Numbered from the stretch's first letter, positions 1-6,755 are shown. The stretch: 9,138 bases of DNA from Candidatus Hydrogenedentes bacterium CG07_land_8_20_14_0_80_42_17 (GCA_002780065.1 PEWQ01000086.1:9083-18220); one strand, 5' to 3'. The notes: generated by a model not told the origin, from the letters alone. Numbers and translations are program-made.

Positions 1-60
1 CTCTACTACGTCAGCATCTACTTCAACAGCCGGCTCCTCTACTACGTCAGCATCTACTTC
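1..60 (+). repeat. In-frame tandem direct repeat, 36-bp period, in the Ser/Thr stalk
   Basis: The 24 bases at 1-24 recur exactly at 37-60. The period is 36 bp, or 12 codons, so the reading frame is kept. The next unit (from about 73) has diverged to a Ser/Thr run. More copies may lie upstream of the window. Such repeats can change in number by slippage or recombination and so alter stalk length. Confidence 0.85.
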
Positions 61-454
61 TACAACTAGTTCCTCTTCTTCCACCACTTCATCAGTCACT
101 ACAACTGTTGCATGCGCTCCGACAATTACGAGCATCACAACTTCTTTCGGATGCACACTCTCGCCGACAGGGGATAATGCTCTGACTCAAAAGAAAAACA
201 CTACCGCCACTTATACAATAACCCTCGGAGGCACAACAAGCTGTGTCACACACGTAACCGTTACGACTATCTCCGGCAGTGCGATCTCGAGTTATCCTAC
301 TCAGACAGATTATTCGTCGCCTTACGCGCTTACAATCAAGACAGTCAATGCATCCGGTCGATCATCTGTCGTAGAATTTCAGGTTTACGAAAATACCACT
401 CTAAAGGCTTCATTTCAGGTCACCATCAGCACGGCTTCAAGCAACGCATGCTAG
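2..454 (+). CDS. 3' end of a Ser/Thr-rich secreted or surface protein with a four-Cys beta-rich C-terminal domain (5' partial)
   Basis: The frame is open from the window edge and ends in TAG at 452-454, giving 150 visible residues. Residues 1-36 are almost entirely Ser, Thr, Ala and Gly, with a 12-residue repeat (STTSASTSTAGS, then STTSASTSTTSS). This resembles an extended mucin-like stalk or linker. Residues 37-150 alternate short hydrophobic and Thr/Ser-rich stretches (TYTITL, VTHVTVTTI, YALTIKT, VVEFQVYE, SFQVTIST), which suggests an Ig-like or other beta-sandwich domain. Its cysteines are at visible residues 38, 51, 81 and 150. The first and last bracket the domain, and the last is the C-terminal residue, which suggests disulfides outside the cytoplasm. 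No C-terminal anchor or sorting signal is seen. I do not recognise the family. The stalk could carry O-glycans, which would fit the adjacent glycosyltransferase genes, but that is inference. Confidence 0.7.
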   Translation, partial: STTSASTSTAGSSTTSASTSTTSSSSSTTSSVTTTVACAPTITSITTSFGCTLSPTGDNALTQKKNTTATYTITLGGTTSCVTHVTVTTISGSAISSYPTQTDYSSPYALTIKTVNASGRSSVVEFQVYENTTLKASFQVTISTASSNAC

Positions 455-460
455 TAGTGA

Positions 461-2134
461 TTAGTGATTACATTTTATAAGTTTGAAAACCCACTCACGC
501 TCACATTCAGCCTTTGATACAGTTTCCGTGTCTCTGTATCGCGCAAGAAAATCTTTACCTAGCGCAAAATTGCGATCAAAAGGAGGAGGAGCAATATCCC
601 AATAGTTCCAGTGATAATAAATCGCATATTTTTTTCCGAGCGCGTCCATCTCAAAAGGATGAGCAAGTGCCCAAACAAGCTGTATCGAGGCTCTGCCGCA
701 GTTTGACCAGATTGACGGTGTGTGAGAAACTACAATTGCATCGCCCGGTAAATTCCTGTTCAAAATTATAATCGCAGAATGTTCTTCCCTCGCCTGCCTC
801 GCCTCTTCCGTCTTAATCGGAACTAGCGTCAATGAGTTCGCCATGAATCCAAAAACAATTATGACAGACAATATCGCATTCTTCAAAATGCCTTCCTGTT
901 TCAACAGCTTCAAAAAAAATCCGACAACTTCTGTTATTCCCTTCGCCGCAAATAAAGCGACAACAGGAAGCGGCAGTAATGAAAAGCGAACGTCGGTTCC
1001 GTAATAATAAGATCCTGCGTAAAAAGGAATGAAGATTCCAAAAAATAATATTCCCCACAGAATCAGCAAAACATCTCTTCTCAATAATTCCAAATAATTT
1101 TTCTTCCGTATTTTTGAGAAGATAGAAATTAAAGCTCCGAGCACTGCTAGAATCGAGATACCTGCAGGCGCCGAAAACGTGTTGCCAATCTTCTCGTTTC
1201 CGAACCACCATCCAAGATTTTGAGCGAGATTTCTTTGAAGATAAGCAAATGAAAACTTAGCTTCGCTCGCGCCCCAGCTCTCGTTAGAAAAAGTTGATAA
1301 AAGAAGAAGATGCGGAAACAAAAGAATCGCCGCGGCAATAACAATGACAGCGACGATTTTTATTTCTTTGAGGTTTCTAAACTGCGCGTTCGAAAATGCT
1401 GCAAAGAAAAACGGCAAAAAAATCAATATGCCTTCCGGCCTAATTTGAGCCGAGTAAGTTGCAGTCAAAAGCCCAAGCCACATCAAAATTCTGTCGTTCT
1501 TTCTTGACGACCTGAATGCAAAAGCCAGTGACCATATTGCAAGACTCACCGCAGAAATCTCAGCGGCAGAGCATGCCGCCCATCGAAGATTTTCGGGCCA
1601 CAAAGCAAAAATGAGAGGAGCCAAAATAAATGTATTTGAATTGAAAAGTCCGGTCTCTTTTGCGAGAAATCCAAGTCCGATCGTACCAAGCGCAAAGAAT
1701 AATAAATTTGTTATCGTACCGCTATTGTCGCTCACTCCGAAAATTCTCGACACAATAGAAATTAGAAATGGAAATCCGTTAGGTTCCTTGTTAAGAGAAT
1801 ATCTGAGTCCGGTCCAGCTTCTTCCTTCATCAGCCGGAATCGCACAATCGAGCATTCCGGATCGAAAGTCCTTCGCTATCGAATGCCCAATCTGAATGTA
1901 GATGTCCTCGTCGAAAAACAATCTGTGACGTTCCGAAGAGAAAAAAAACGCCGAGGCAACTCCAAGCGCGGCAATAAGACAAAGAGAAAATATAATTTTC
2001 TTCTGATCGAGTAATTTTTTCCAATCCTGCACAGCAAGATAAATTACAAGCACAAAGAGCATAAAAAGATGCACGGCCAAAGTGTAAGGAAAAATTTTTA
2101 TCAATGCGGAATGGATTATTTCTCTAGTCATCAT
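461..2134 (-). CDS. Multi-pass membrane glycosyltransferase, GT-C fold, PMT/ArnT-like (GT39-type)
   Basis: The product has 557 residues. About ten or more hydrophobic segments fill residues 10-440, and a soluble tail of about 115 residues follows. Family features include an acidic FDED motif (residues 74-77) in the first large loop after a membrane helix, where GT-C enzymes keep catalytic Asp/Glu. Others are EPNGFP (117-122, compare the usual KPPGYP), IRPEG (231-235) and a TDVRFSLLPLP stretch (380-390) like the late-helix motif of PMT_2 proteins. Known relatives transfer a sugar from a polyprenyl phosphate to protein or lipid on the outer membrane face. Donor and acceptor here are unknown. 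The start is ATG-ATG, inside the end of the carbamoyltransferase gene (11-bp overlap), so coupled translation is likely. It is the last gene of the run, and its stop lies 6 bp from that of the convergent surface-protein gene. Confidence 0.8.
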   Translation of the reverse strand: MMTREIIHSALIKIFPYTLAVHLFMLFVLVIYLAVQDWKKLLDQKKIIFSLCLIAALGVASAFFFSSERHRLFFDEDIYIQIGHSIAKDFRSGMLDCAIPADEGRSWTGLRYSLNKEPNGFPFLISIVSRIFGVSDNSGTITNLLFFALGTIGLGFLAKETGLFNSNTFILAPLIFALWPENLRWAACSAAEISAVSLAIWSLAFAFRSSRKNDRILMWLGLLTATYSAQIRPEGILIFLPFFFAAFSNAQFRNLKEIKIVAVIVIAAAILLFPHLLLLSTFSNESWGASEAKFSFAYLQRNLAQNLGWWFGNEKIGNTFSAPAGISILAVLGALISIFSKIRKKNYLELLRRDVLLILWGILFFGIFIPFYAGSYYYGTDVRFSLLPLPVVALFAAKGITEVVGFFLKLLKQEGILKNAILSVIIVFGFMANSLTLVPIKTEEARQAREEHSAIIILNRNLPGDAIVVSHTPSIWSNCGRASIQLVWALAHPFEMDALGKKYAIYYHWNYWDIAPPPFDRNFALGKDFLARYRDTETVSKAECEREWVFKLIKCNH

Positions 2135-3797
2135 TCCGAATGATCTCTATCTTTCCTCCAATAACTAGCGAGGACAATCCTGATCTCAAAAATGCATCAA
2201 TTGCATCTGACTCGGTTCGAACAATTGGATCTCCGTGAATATTGAATGAGGTATTCAATACTCCTCCAATTCCAATTTTCTTTTCGACTTCAAGAACTAA
2301 CTCCAGAAAAACCTTTTCTTCTAGAGTTTCAGGAGTCTTCGAAAGTATCTGAGGTCTGCATGAGCCATCAGGTCCGATCACGCCTTCAAGTCTCTTACTT
2401 CCTCCGGCATTGGTTCCATAAAGAGAGGTCATCCATCGTTCATCTCGACCGTCATAATTTAAAAGTGAACGTTCAGCTTCAAGATGAGTAAGCGTTGGAC
2501 AAAACGGCTGGAAGAAGACGCGCTTCTTCTGAGCTAAATTCAATCTGTCTCGAATAGTTCTGTCATCGGGCCGAGCAAGAATCGAGCGAGCGCCAAGCGC
2601 ACGAGGACCGTATTCCATTCTTCCGTTCACCCAGCCTATCGACTCACCTTTCGCAATTCTCTCAGCTGCCTTTTCGAGAGAAGTATTCCTTACATTCAAT
2701 CCGCGTTCTCTAGCAATTGCGACAGCTCTATCGCAATCAATCTCCGCTCCAAGAAAAGGCTGAATCGAAATCTGTTCGTCCAGTGCCGCTCCAAGCGCAA
2801 GCCCGCCGTCGCCCATGTTTGGAAAGACCCAAATGTCTGAGAGTTTATCCTCAAAAAGTTTTTCACGGAGCAGACGATTTATTCTTACATTTGAAAAGAG
2901 CCCACCCGCTACTGCGACATTCGTAATCCCCGTCATTTTGACCGCGGCTTTTACTAGAGCTATTACCGCGCGCTCGGTCATCCTCTGCACCATCGCCGCA
3001 AATCGCTCGGGGCCGCGCCGCCATAAACACTCTTTCAGCCTTCGATAAGCATTCCTATTTACCTTTACGGATATACCATTCAAATCTGAAATCTCTATGA
3101 CCTCATCGAGAACACTCCGTTCATCCTCGCCTAAATCTGCGTGCGCCGCTAAAGCCATAACCTTACCTTCATCTTCAAGTTCACGCAGATTCAAAAGTCT
3201 CGTCGCTTCCTCATAAAGCAATGCTATGGAATCCCGCCCGCTAATTCCGGTAATCAATTCCATCTTTCCTTCAGTTCCCACAGCTACTGCTCCGGAGCAT
3301 GCGTCTCCGATTCCATCGAGCGAAATAACTGTTGCAGAAGAAAAAGGCGAAGTGAAGAATGCGGACCTGAGATGCGCTTCATGATGGTCGATTGTTCTTA
3401 CAGATATTTTTTCAAACCCGGTTCGTCGTCTGATGATAAATCGCGTCAAAGCCGCGCAACCTGCCATCGGCGGCAGTTGTGTAGCAAAAGACTTGAACCA
3501 ACTCTTTGCCGAATCGAATCGGCTCGGAGCAATTCTGTGTCGTCTGAACAGATAATAATTCTTACCCAAACATGGAAAGATTCTCGTCAGAACTTTCGAT
3601 GGATCTGTCGTGGAAATAACTATTTCATCCGGTTCGCCGCAACAAGCCAAAGCATCTTCAAATGAAAGATACGGGAATCCGACTTCCAATTTTTGCCGGC
3701 TAAACCGCTCTTCATTCGATGCATAAAGTATTTTTTCTCCCTCGACGACAGCAACTCCAGAATCATGTCCGTCCCAGATTCCGAAAACTTTCTTCAC
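2124..3797 (-). CDS. O-carbamoyltransferase, NodU/CmcH family
   Basis: The product has 557 residues, close to the usual length for this family, and both domains look complete. The N-terminal Kae1-like domain begins GIWDGHDSG (6-14) and carries the metal/carbamoyl-adenylate HHEAH motif (138-142), SLDGIGD (159-165), EDEGKVMALA (208-217), VAGGLFSNVRIN (296-307) and NMGDGGLALG (327-336). The C-terminal domain carries GRMEYGPRALGARSIL (392-407) and NTSFNIHGDPIV (515-526), both family hallmarks. These enzymes use carbamoyl phosphate and ATP to carbamoylate a hydroxyl group, often on a sugar or antibiotic. With glycosyltransferases on both sides, a surface or lipid-linked sugar is the likely target (inference). 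The start is GTG, overlapping the TGA of the GT2 gene as GTGA, so translation is probably coupled. No strong SD is seen. Confidence 0.93.
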   Translation of the reverse strand: MKKVFGIWDGHDSGVAVVEGEKILYASNEERFSRQKLEVGFPYLSFEDALACCGEPDEIVISTTDPSKVLTRIFPCLGKNYYLFRRHRIAPSRFDSAKSWFKSFATQLPPMAGCAALTRFIIRRRTGFEKISVRTIDHHEAHLRSAFFTSPFSSATVISLDGIGDACSGAVAVGTEGKMELITGISGRDSIALLYEEATRLLNLRELEDEGKVMALAAHADLGEDERSVLDEVIEISDLNGISVKVNRNAYRRLKECLWRRGPERFAAMVQRMTERAVIALVKAAVKMTGITNVAVAGGLFSNVRINRLLREKLFEDKLSDIWVFPNMGDGGLALGAALDEQISIQPFLGAEIDCDRAVAIARERGLNVRNTSLEKAAERIAKGESIGWVNGRMEYGPRALGARSILARPDDRTIRDRLNLAQKKRVFFQPFCPTLTHLEAERSLLNYDGRDERWMTSLYGTNAGGSKRLEGVIGPDGSCRPQILSKTPETLEEKVFLELVLEVEKKIGIGGVLNTSFNIHGDPIVRTESDAIDAFLRSGLSSLVIGGKIEIIRNDD

Positions 3798-4465
3798 AAC
3801 AAAACATCCCGTATCAGAGACCAGAGATATTTTGGAGCATCGAAGATCGGATCGATATGACTCTTTCCTGCTTTTCGCGAATATTCATGAGAAGGTATCT
3901 CTGCGACTCTAGCGCCAAGCTTCAGCGCTTTTGCAAGCATCTCCTGCTCGATAGTCGTAGAGTTTGAACGAAGTTTCATTCTCAAAAGTAAATCCTTTCT
4001 GACAGCCCGAAAACCATTTTGACTATCCGAAATTCTTACTTTGAATTTTTTGTTAATGCAGGCTGTAATGAACGCGGAACCTGTGAGCCGCAGGAACTCA
4101 TCGAATCCGCCATGCAGTTCGGAAGACCCGCCGCGCAGTCTCGACGCAATAACAATATCAGCCGAGTCGATTCGAATAAGTTCTACCAGCTTTGGAATAT
4201 CGCGAGGTTCATGCGAACCATCAGCGTCTATAAAAACAATGATCTCGTATTTTGCTTCGAACGCGGCCTTGCGAATCGCAACACCTTTTCCGCCGCCTCC
4301 GTCATAAACCGCACGAGCCCCAGCATTGCGCGCATTCTCTACTGTCCTATCACGCGAACCGCCGTCCAGAACAATAACCTCATCACCAAAAGGTTTCACT
4401 CCTTCGATAACTTCAGCAATCGTCTCCCCTTCATTCAAAGCTGGTATGACTATAGTGACTTTCAT
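3794..4465 (-). CDS. Family-2 glycosyltransferase, DPM1-like (polyprenyl-phosphate sugar synthase type)
   Basis: The product has 223 residues in a single GT-A domain. It opens with VTIVIPALNEGETI (3-16). It has VLDGGSRDRT (32-41), the nucleotide-binding and Lys-containing GGGGKGVAIRKA (56-67), and the metal-binding DAD in FIDADGS (79-83). SDSQNGFRAVRKDLL (146-160) and EQEMLAKA (173-180) follow. This order matches DPM1-type enzymes, which load a sugar from a GDP- or UDP-sugar onto a polyprenyl phosphate. There is no C-terminal membrane segment, so the enzyme is probably cytosolic or peripheral. It would supply donors to the GT-C proteins in this window (inference). It starts at ATG 15 bp after the upstream gene and overlaps the next by 4 bp. 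The sugar cannot be told from sequence. Confidence 0.9.
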   Translation of the reverse strand: MKVTIVIPALNEGETIAEVIEGVKPFGDEVIVLDGGSRDRTVENARNAGARAVYDGGGGKGVAIRKAAFEAKYEIIVFIDADGSHEPRDIPKLVELIRIDSADIVIASRLRGGSSELHGGFDEFLRLTGSAFITACINKKFKVRISDSQNGFRAVRKDLLLRMKLRSNSTTIEQEMLAKALKLGARVAEIPSHEYSRKAGKSHIDPIFDAPKYLWSLIRDVLL

Positions 4466-4480
4466 TCAGGTTTTAGAGAT

Positions 4481-4927
4481 TTACAACGCAGTTGTAAGTC
4501 TCCACACTCCATCCTCAAATATAAAATCCTGAAACGCTTTGGTCTCGTCACTGCCGCTCGAATAAGTAAAAAATACCCGAGCATGTTTTCCCACTGTCAA
4601 AGTATGATAAGGTCGAACTATAAAATTTCTCTGCCGCCAGAACGGCAGTTTTTTATTCAATTCCTCTTCGTTCTTCAATGCCGCTTTCCAGCTTTCAACA
4701 TCCGCAACTTCTTCAGATTTGCTTGCGTAAATGAACGACCTGCCGAAATAAAAATCGCCAAGTTCATTAGAAAGCATATTCAATGCCTCGGCAAATTCAT
4801 TTTGGCTTATTGCCTGAAAATAATTTGTCAAAACTTTTTCCGGAGTTTGACCCGGTGTTGTTTCACCTGAAGCCACGAGGACTAAAACCAAACATACAGC
4901 GGATAACAGTAATAAGAATCTTTTCAT
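4481..4927 (-). CDS. Small exported protein with an NTF2/DUF4878-like pattern
   Basis: The product has 148 residues. A classic Sec signal peptide (MKRF, then Leu/Val/Ala-rich to about residue 20, with possible cleavage after VAS) has no lipobox Cys, so a free periplasmic or secreted protein is likely. The mature part starts with a Thr/Pro linker. Then comes TPEKVLTNYFQAISQNEFAE (28-47), which resembles the first helices of NTF2-like/DUF4878 proteins ('pair a short helix, then do work per residue' spacing). It ends with alternating beta strands and FQDFIFEDGVWRLTT (132-146), the typical last strand of that fold. I assign the fold from pattern only, and no catalytic residues are evident. It is the first gene of the run, has by far the best SD, and ends 15 bp before the GT2 gene. 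It may be an accessory factor for the glycan pathway. Confidence 0.65.
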   Translation of the reverse strand: MKRFLLLLSAVCLVLVLVASGETTPGQTPEKVLTNYFQAISQNEFAEALNMLSNELGDFYFGRSFIYASKSEEVADVESWKAALKNEEELNKKLPFWRQRNFIVRPYHTLTVGKHARVFFTYSSGSDETKAFQDFIFEDGVWRLTTAL

Positions 4928-4933
4928 GTTAAC

Positions 4934-4940
4934 CCTCCTT
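4934..4940 (-). promoter_or_regulatory. Strong Shine-Dalgarno for the exported NTF2-like gene
   Basis: On the minus strand this reads AAGGAGG within AAAAGGAGGG, followed by GTTAAC and the ATG at 4927. The 6-base spacer is near ideal. It fixes the start. It is much stronger than anything before the three downstream genes, which fits coupled translation of those. Confidence 0.85.
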
Positions 4941-4947
4941 TTGAAAA

Positions 4948-4975
4948 AGTATGCTTAAAAATATTTCAATCGCAA
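4948..4975 (-). promoter_or_regulatory. Possible sigma70-like promoter for the minus-strand operon
   Basis: On the minus strand a TTGCGA box (4970-4975) and a CATACT box (4948-4953) are separated by 16 bp. Each matches the sigma70 consensus at four of six positions. Transcription would start just ahead of the strong SD. The match is weak and no experimental support is available. Confidence 0.3.
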
Positions 4976-4982
4976 CAGATTA

Positions 4983-5011
4983 TTGCCGCTCCTAATTAAA
5001 AAGACTAAAAT
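4983..5011 (+). promoter_or_regulatory. Possible sigma70-like promoter for the SLOG/AbiGi-like gene
   Basis: TTGCCG (4983-4988) and TAAAAT (5006-5011) are separated by exactly 17 bp and match the consensus at four and five of six positions. The expected transcript start is near 5018, at the edge of the SD-like AAAAGGCGG. The leader would therefore be very short, about 17 bases before the ATT at 5035. It lies back to back with the minus-strand promoter. Confidence 0.45.
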
Positions 5012-5017
5012 CATTTC

Positions 5018-5026
5018 AAAAGGCGG
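5018..5026 (+). promoter_or_regulatory. SD-like site that supports an ATT start at 5035
   Basis: AAAAGGCGG differs by one base from a strong AAAAGGAGG. It lies 8 bases before ATT at 5035. No ATG, GTG or TTG occurs in this frame between the stop at 4993-4995 and TTG at 5149. TTG at 5149 has no SD and would cut off the first strand and helix of the Rossmann domain. Confidence 0.5.
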
Positions 5027-5034
5027 AAGCTTCT

Positions 5035-6030
5035 ATTAAAACTTTTGCGTTTCTGATATCAAGACAAAAGCGGCATCTTTTCCCGGATACTTGGTGGCTC
5101 CGCGCTGTTCACTCGGTTTCCGCCCGCTTCGTCTCCCGCGGTTTTATTTTGGTAACAGGCATCGGAGGCAACATACATAATTTCCCCGCGTGGTCATTCA
5201 GAAGTTTCAGAGGAAGAATAAAAACAATCGAAATGAAGTCCGGACCTCTTTCTGCTGAAGGTCCGCTCAGAGATAAAAAAATACTTAATGAAGTTGATAC
5301 TGTTGTAGCTGTCTCGGTGAGAGACAACGGCAATATGCTGGAGCTTGGTCTTAAAGCTATTGCAGACAAAAAAGAAGTCTTCGTGATTCCGCCTCCGGAT
5401 AATTCAAAATATTTTGAAGGCAACAGAAAACTTTTAAAAGCCGGAATAAAAACTTTAAATATCGAGATACAACTGCCCGAACCCAAAAAATCAAAACCTA
5501 TTTTCGCTGAGAATTCTCCGTCCTCTGACTATATCTGGCACTTTACCAAACGCTCTACATGTCCGTGGCCTGGCCAATCTTTAGATGAATACTTTGAATC
5601 ACTAATCGATAATGAACCGGGCTCGTCTCATTCGGCTCTCGATGCATTGAACCGAATTCTTCAAGAAAAATGTATTCGTGCGAGCAAAAAGCTGATCAAA
5701 GGCAAATATCCGGTTGTCTGTTTTACAGCTTGCAGTCCCAAAAAGTTAATGGGAATGAAGCAGTATCGAGCCGCGCTTTTGAGATGGAACTACGAACCAT
5801 TCGGTATTGGAATACCAATAGAAATCGCAAAATCAGTCGGAATAAAACCAGTCAAATACCTCCCGCCAGAGCAATATAGCGGGATTAAACCTGAAGAACG
5901 ATTTCTTTACCAAAAGCATTTGCCGCCGGAAATTGATTATTCTGCAGAGCAAGAGTGGCGGCACCTCGGAGATCTAAATTTGTCTAACATTTCAAATAAA
6001 GATATCTTCACCTATTGCGAAAACTTTTAA
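5035..6030 (+). CDS. Two-domain protein: SLOG/DprA-like Rossmann domain plus AbiGi/DUF2971-like domain
   Basis: The frame gives 331 residues from ATT, or 293 from TTG at 5149. Residues 1-145 fit a SLOG (DprA/LOG-type) nucleotide-binding domain. The pieces are a first strand with an SR motif (KTFAFLISRQK), the segment SRGFILVTGIGGNIH (34-48), and DTVVAVSVRDNGNMLELG (88-105) followed by KKEVFVIPPP, very like the later DprA strand. Residues 165-331 contain CPWPGQSLDEYF, an Arg/Ala-rich helix (CIRASKKLIKG), PVVCFTACSP (226-235), YEPFGIGI and EQEWRHLGD (305-313). This layout resembles AbiGi-antitoxin and DUF2971 proteins from phage-defence settings. Substrate and role are unknown. The start may be a true ATT, a mutated ATG or a sequence error. 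The stop overlaps that of the convergent gene. It shares no theme with the glycan genes, so it may be a mobile or accessory insertion. Confidence 0.7.
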   Translation: MKTFAFLISRQKRHLFPDTWWLRAVHSVSARFVSRGFILVTGIGGNIHNFPAWSFRSFRGRIKTIEMKSGPLSAEGPLRDKKILNEVDTVVAVSVRDNGNMLELGLKAIADKKEVFVIPPPDNSKYFEGNRKLLKAGIKTLNIEIQLPEPKKSKPIFAENSPSSDYIWHFTKRSTCPWPGQSLDEYFESLIDNEPGSSHSALDALNRILQEKCIRASKKLIKGKYPVVCFTACSPKKLMGMKQYRAALLRWNYEPFGIGIPIEIAKSVGIKPVKYLPPEQYSGIKPEERFLYQKHLPPEIDYSAEQEWRHLGDLNLSNISNKDIFTYCENF

Positions 6031-6755
6031 CGTATCAATCCTGTTTCAATCGCCGCATCGGAAGAAAGCAGACACATTCCGTGAACGCACAGGTGAACTC
6101 CTTCTCCATCAAAAACAGGAGCTAGAAAACTTGCTTCTCGAGTTGAAATTAATTTTTTAAAATCAGTCAAAGTAATCCATCTTATCTTCCTATAGCTTGC
6201 GGTTTGCGTTGGAATAAATTCAGCTCCTTTTAGCCGCACTTCAATGTTCAACATCATTGCTTGCTCGCGATAAACTGTTTCTCCGTTTAAGATTATTTTT
6301 TCTCCGGGGATCTCGACATCTTTCTCTTCGTAAAAAACTTCTCCTTCAAGTAACACACGCGGTCGGGCAATAAACTTCACCTTTCCGCTCTCCAAATAAT
6401 CAGCTAAACCGAGTTTCGTAGATAGCAGAGATTCAACCGTAAAGATAACCGAATTATGCCCCTTCTCTTTTTCATTGTCCGAAATTGCAGTTGAAAGACT
6501 GAATGTCTTTCTTACCCGTTCAGGGAAGTCGCAATCCGGCTTCTTTGTCAATACAGCCGAACACCGCTTCATGATATCGTCATAAATCGATTCCGGTATT
6601 CTCTGAGTAGGCACGCTTACTACATTCGAATGAGTCGGGTTAGTATCCTCGCTTCTAATGCCGACCAAAATTCTCTTCTCCCCTCTGGATTCATCATCAA
6701 AGATGCTGAGAACAACTATTTTTGACGGTCTAGAAGGATCAATTCCATATTTCAT
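6027..6755 (-). CDS. Conserved-looking hypothetical protein, possibly a divergent Nudix-like fold
   Basis: The product has 242 residues from ATG at 6755. A TTG at 6773 would add six residues, but it sits on the SD itself. GGAGG at 6767-6771 lies 11 bases before the ATG, so I prefer the ATG. Visible blocks are an early strand (KIVVLSIFDD), ILVGIRSEDTNPTHSN (29-44) then VVSVPTQRIP (45-54), NSVIFTVESLLSTKLGLAD (101-119), ARPRVLLEGEVFYEE, YREQAMMLNIEV (162-173), YRKIRWITLTDFKKL (188-202) and CVHGMCLLSS (223-232). Strand order, the ESLLSTKLGL helix and the late 'IRWITLTDF' strand recall Nudix proteins. The catalytic Nudix box with its paired Glu residues is not intact, so hydrolysis is doubtful. 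I do not recognise a named family. It converges with the SLOG/AbiGi-like gene and shares 4 bp with it, and the two may have been inherited together. Confidence 0.6.
   Translation of the reverse strand: MKYGIDPSRPSKIVVLSIFDDESRGEKRILVGIRSEDTNPTHSNVVSVPTQRIPESIYDDIMKRCSAVLTKKPDCDFPERVRKTFSLSTAISDNEKEKGHNSVIFTVESLLSTKLGLADYLESGKVKFIARPRVLLEGEVFYEEKDVEIPGEKIILNGETVYREQAMMLNIEVRLKGAEFIPTQTASYRKIRWITLTDFKKLISTREASFLAPVFDGEGVHLCVHGMCLLSSDAAIETGLIR

Noticed and set aside
1-60. CRISPR-like repeat
   Set aside because: Only two full copies are visible. The gap is 12 bp and in frame, and the encoded residues are a Ser/Thr stalk.
813-1344. Several short frames on both strands within the GT-C gene
   Set aside because: They are overlapping shadows of a membrane protein with strong motifs in its own frame.
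4019-4870. 283-codon open frame on the plus strand, antisense to the GT2 and exported-protein genes
   Set aside because: It crosses two well supported minus-strand genes. Its translation lacks recognisable motifs and is rich in Arg, Cys and Asn in no clear pattern, and no SD precedes it.
5109-5486. 125-codon minus-strand frame inside the SLOG region
   Set aside because: The plus-strand reading carries clear domain motifs. The minus reading is a low-complexity Ser/Leu-rich shadow.
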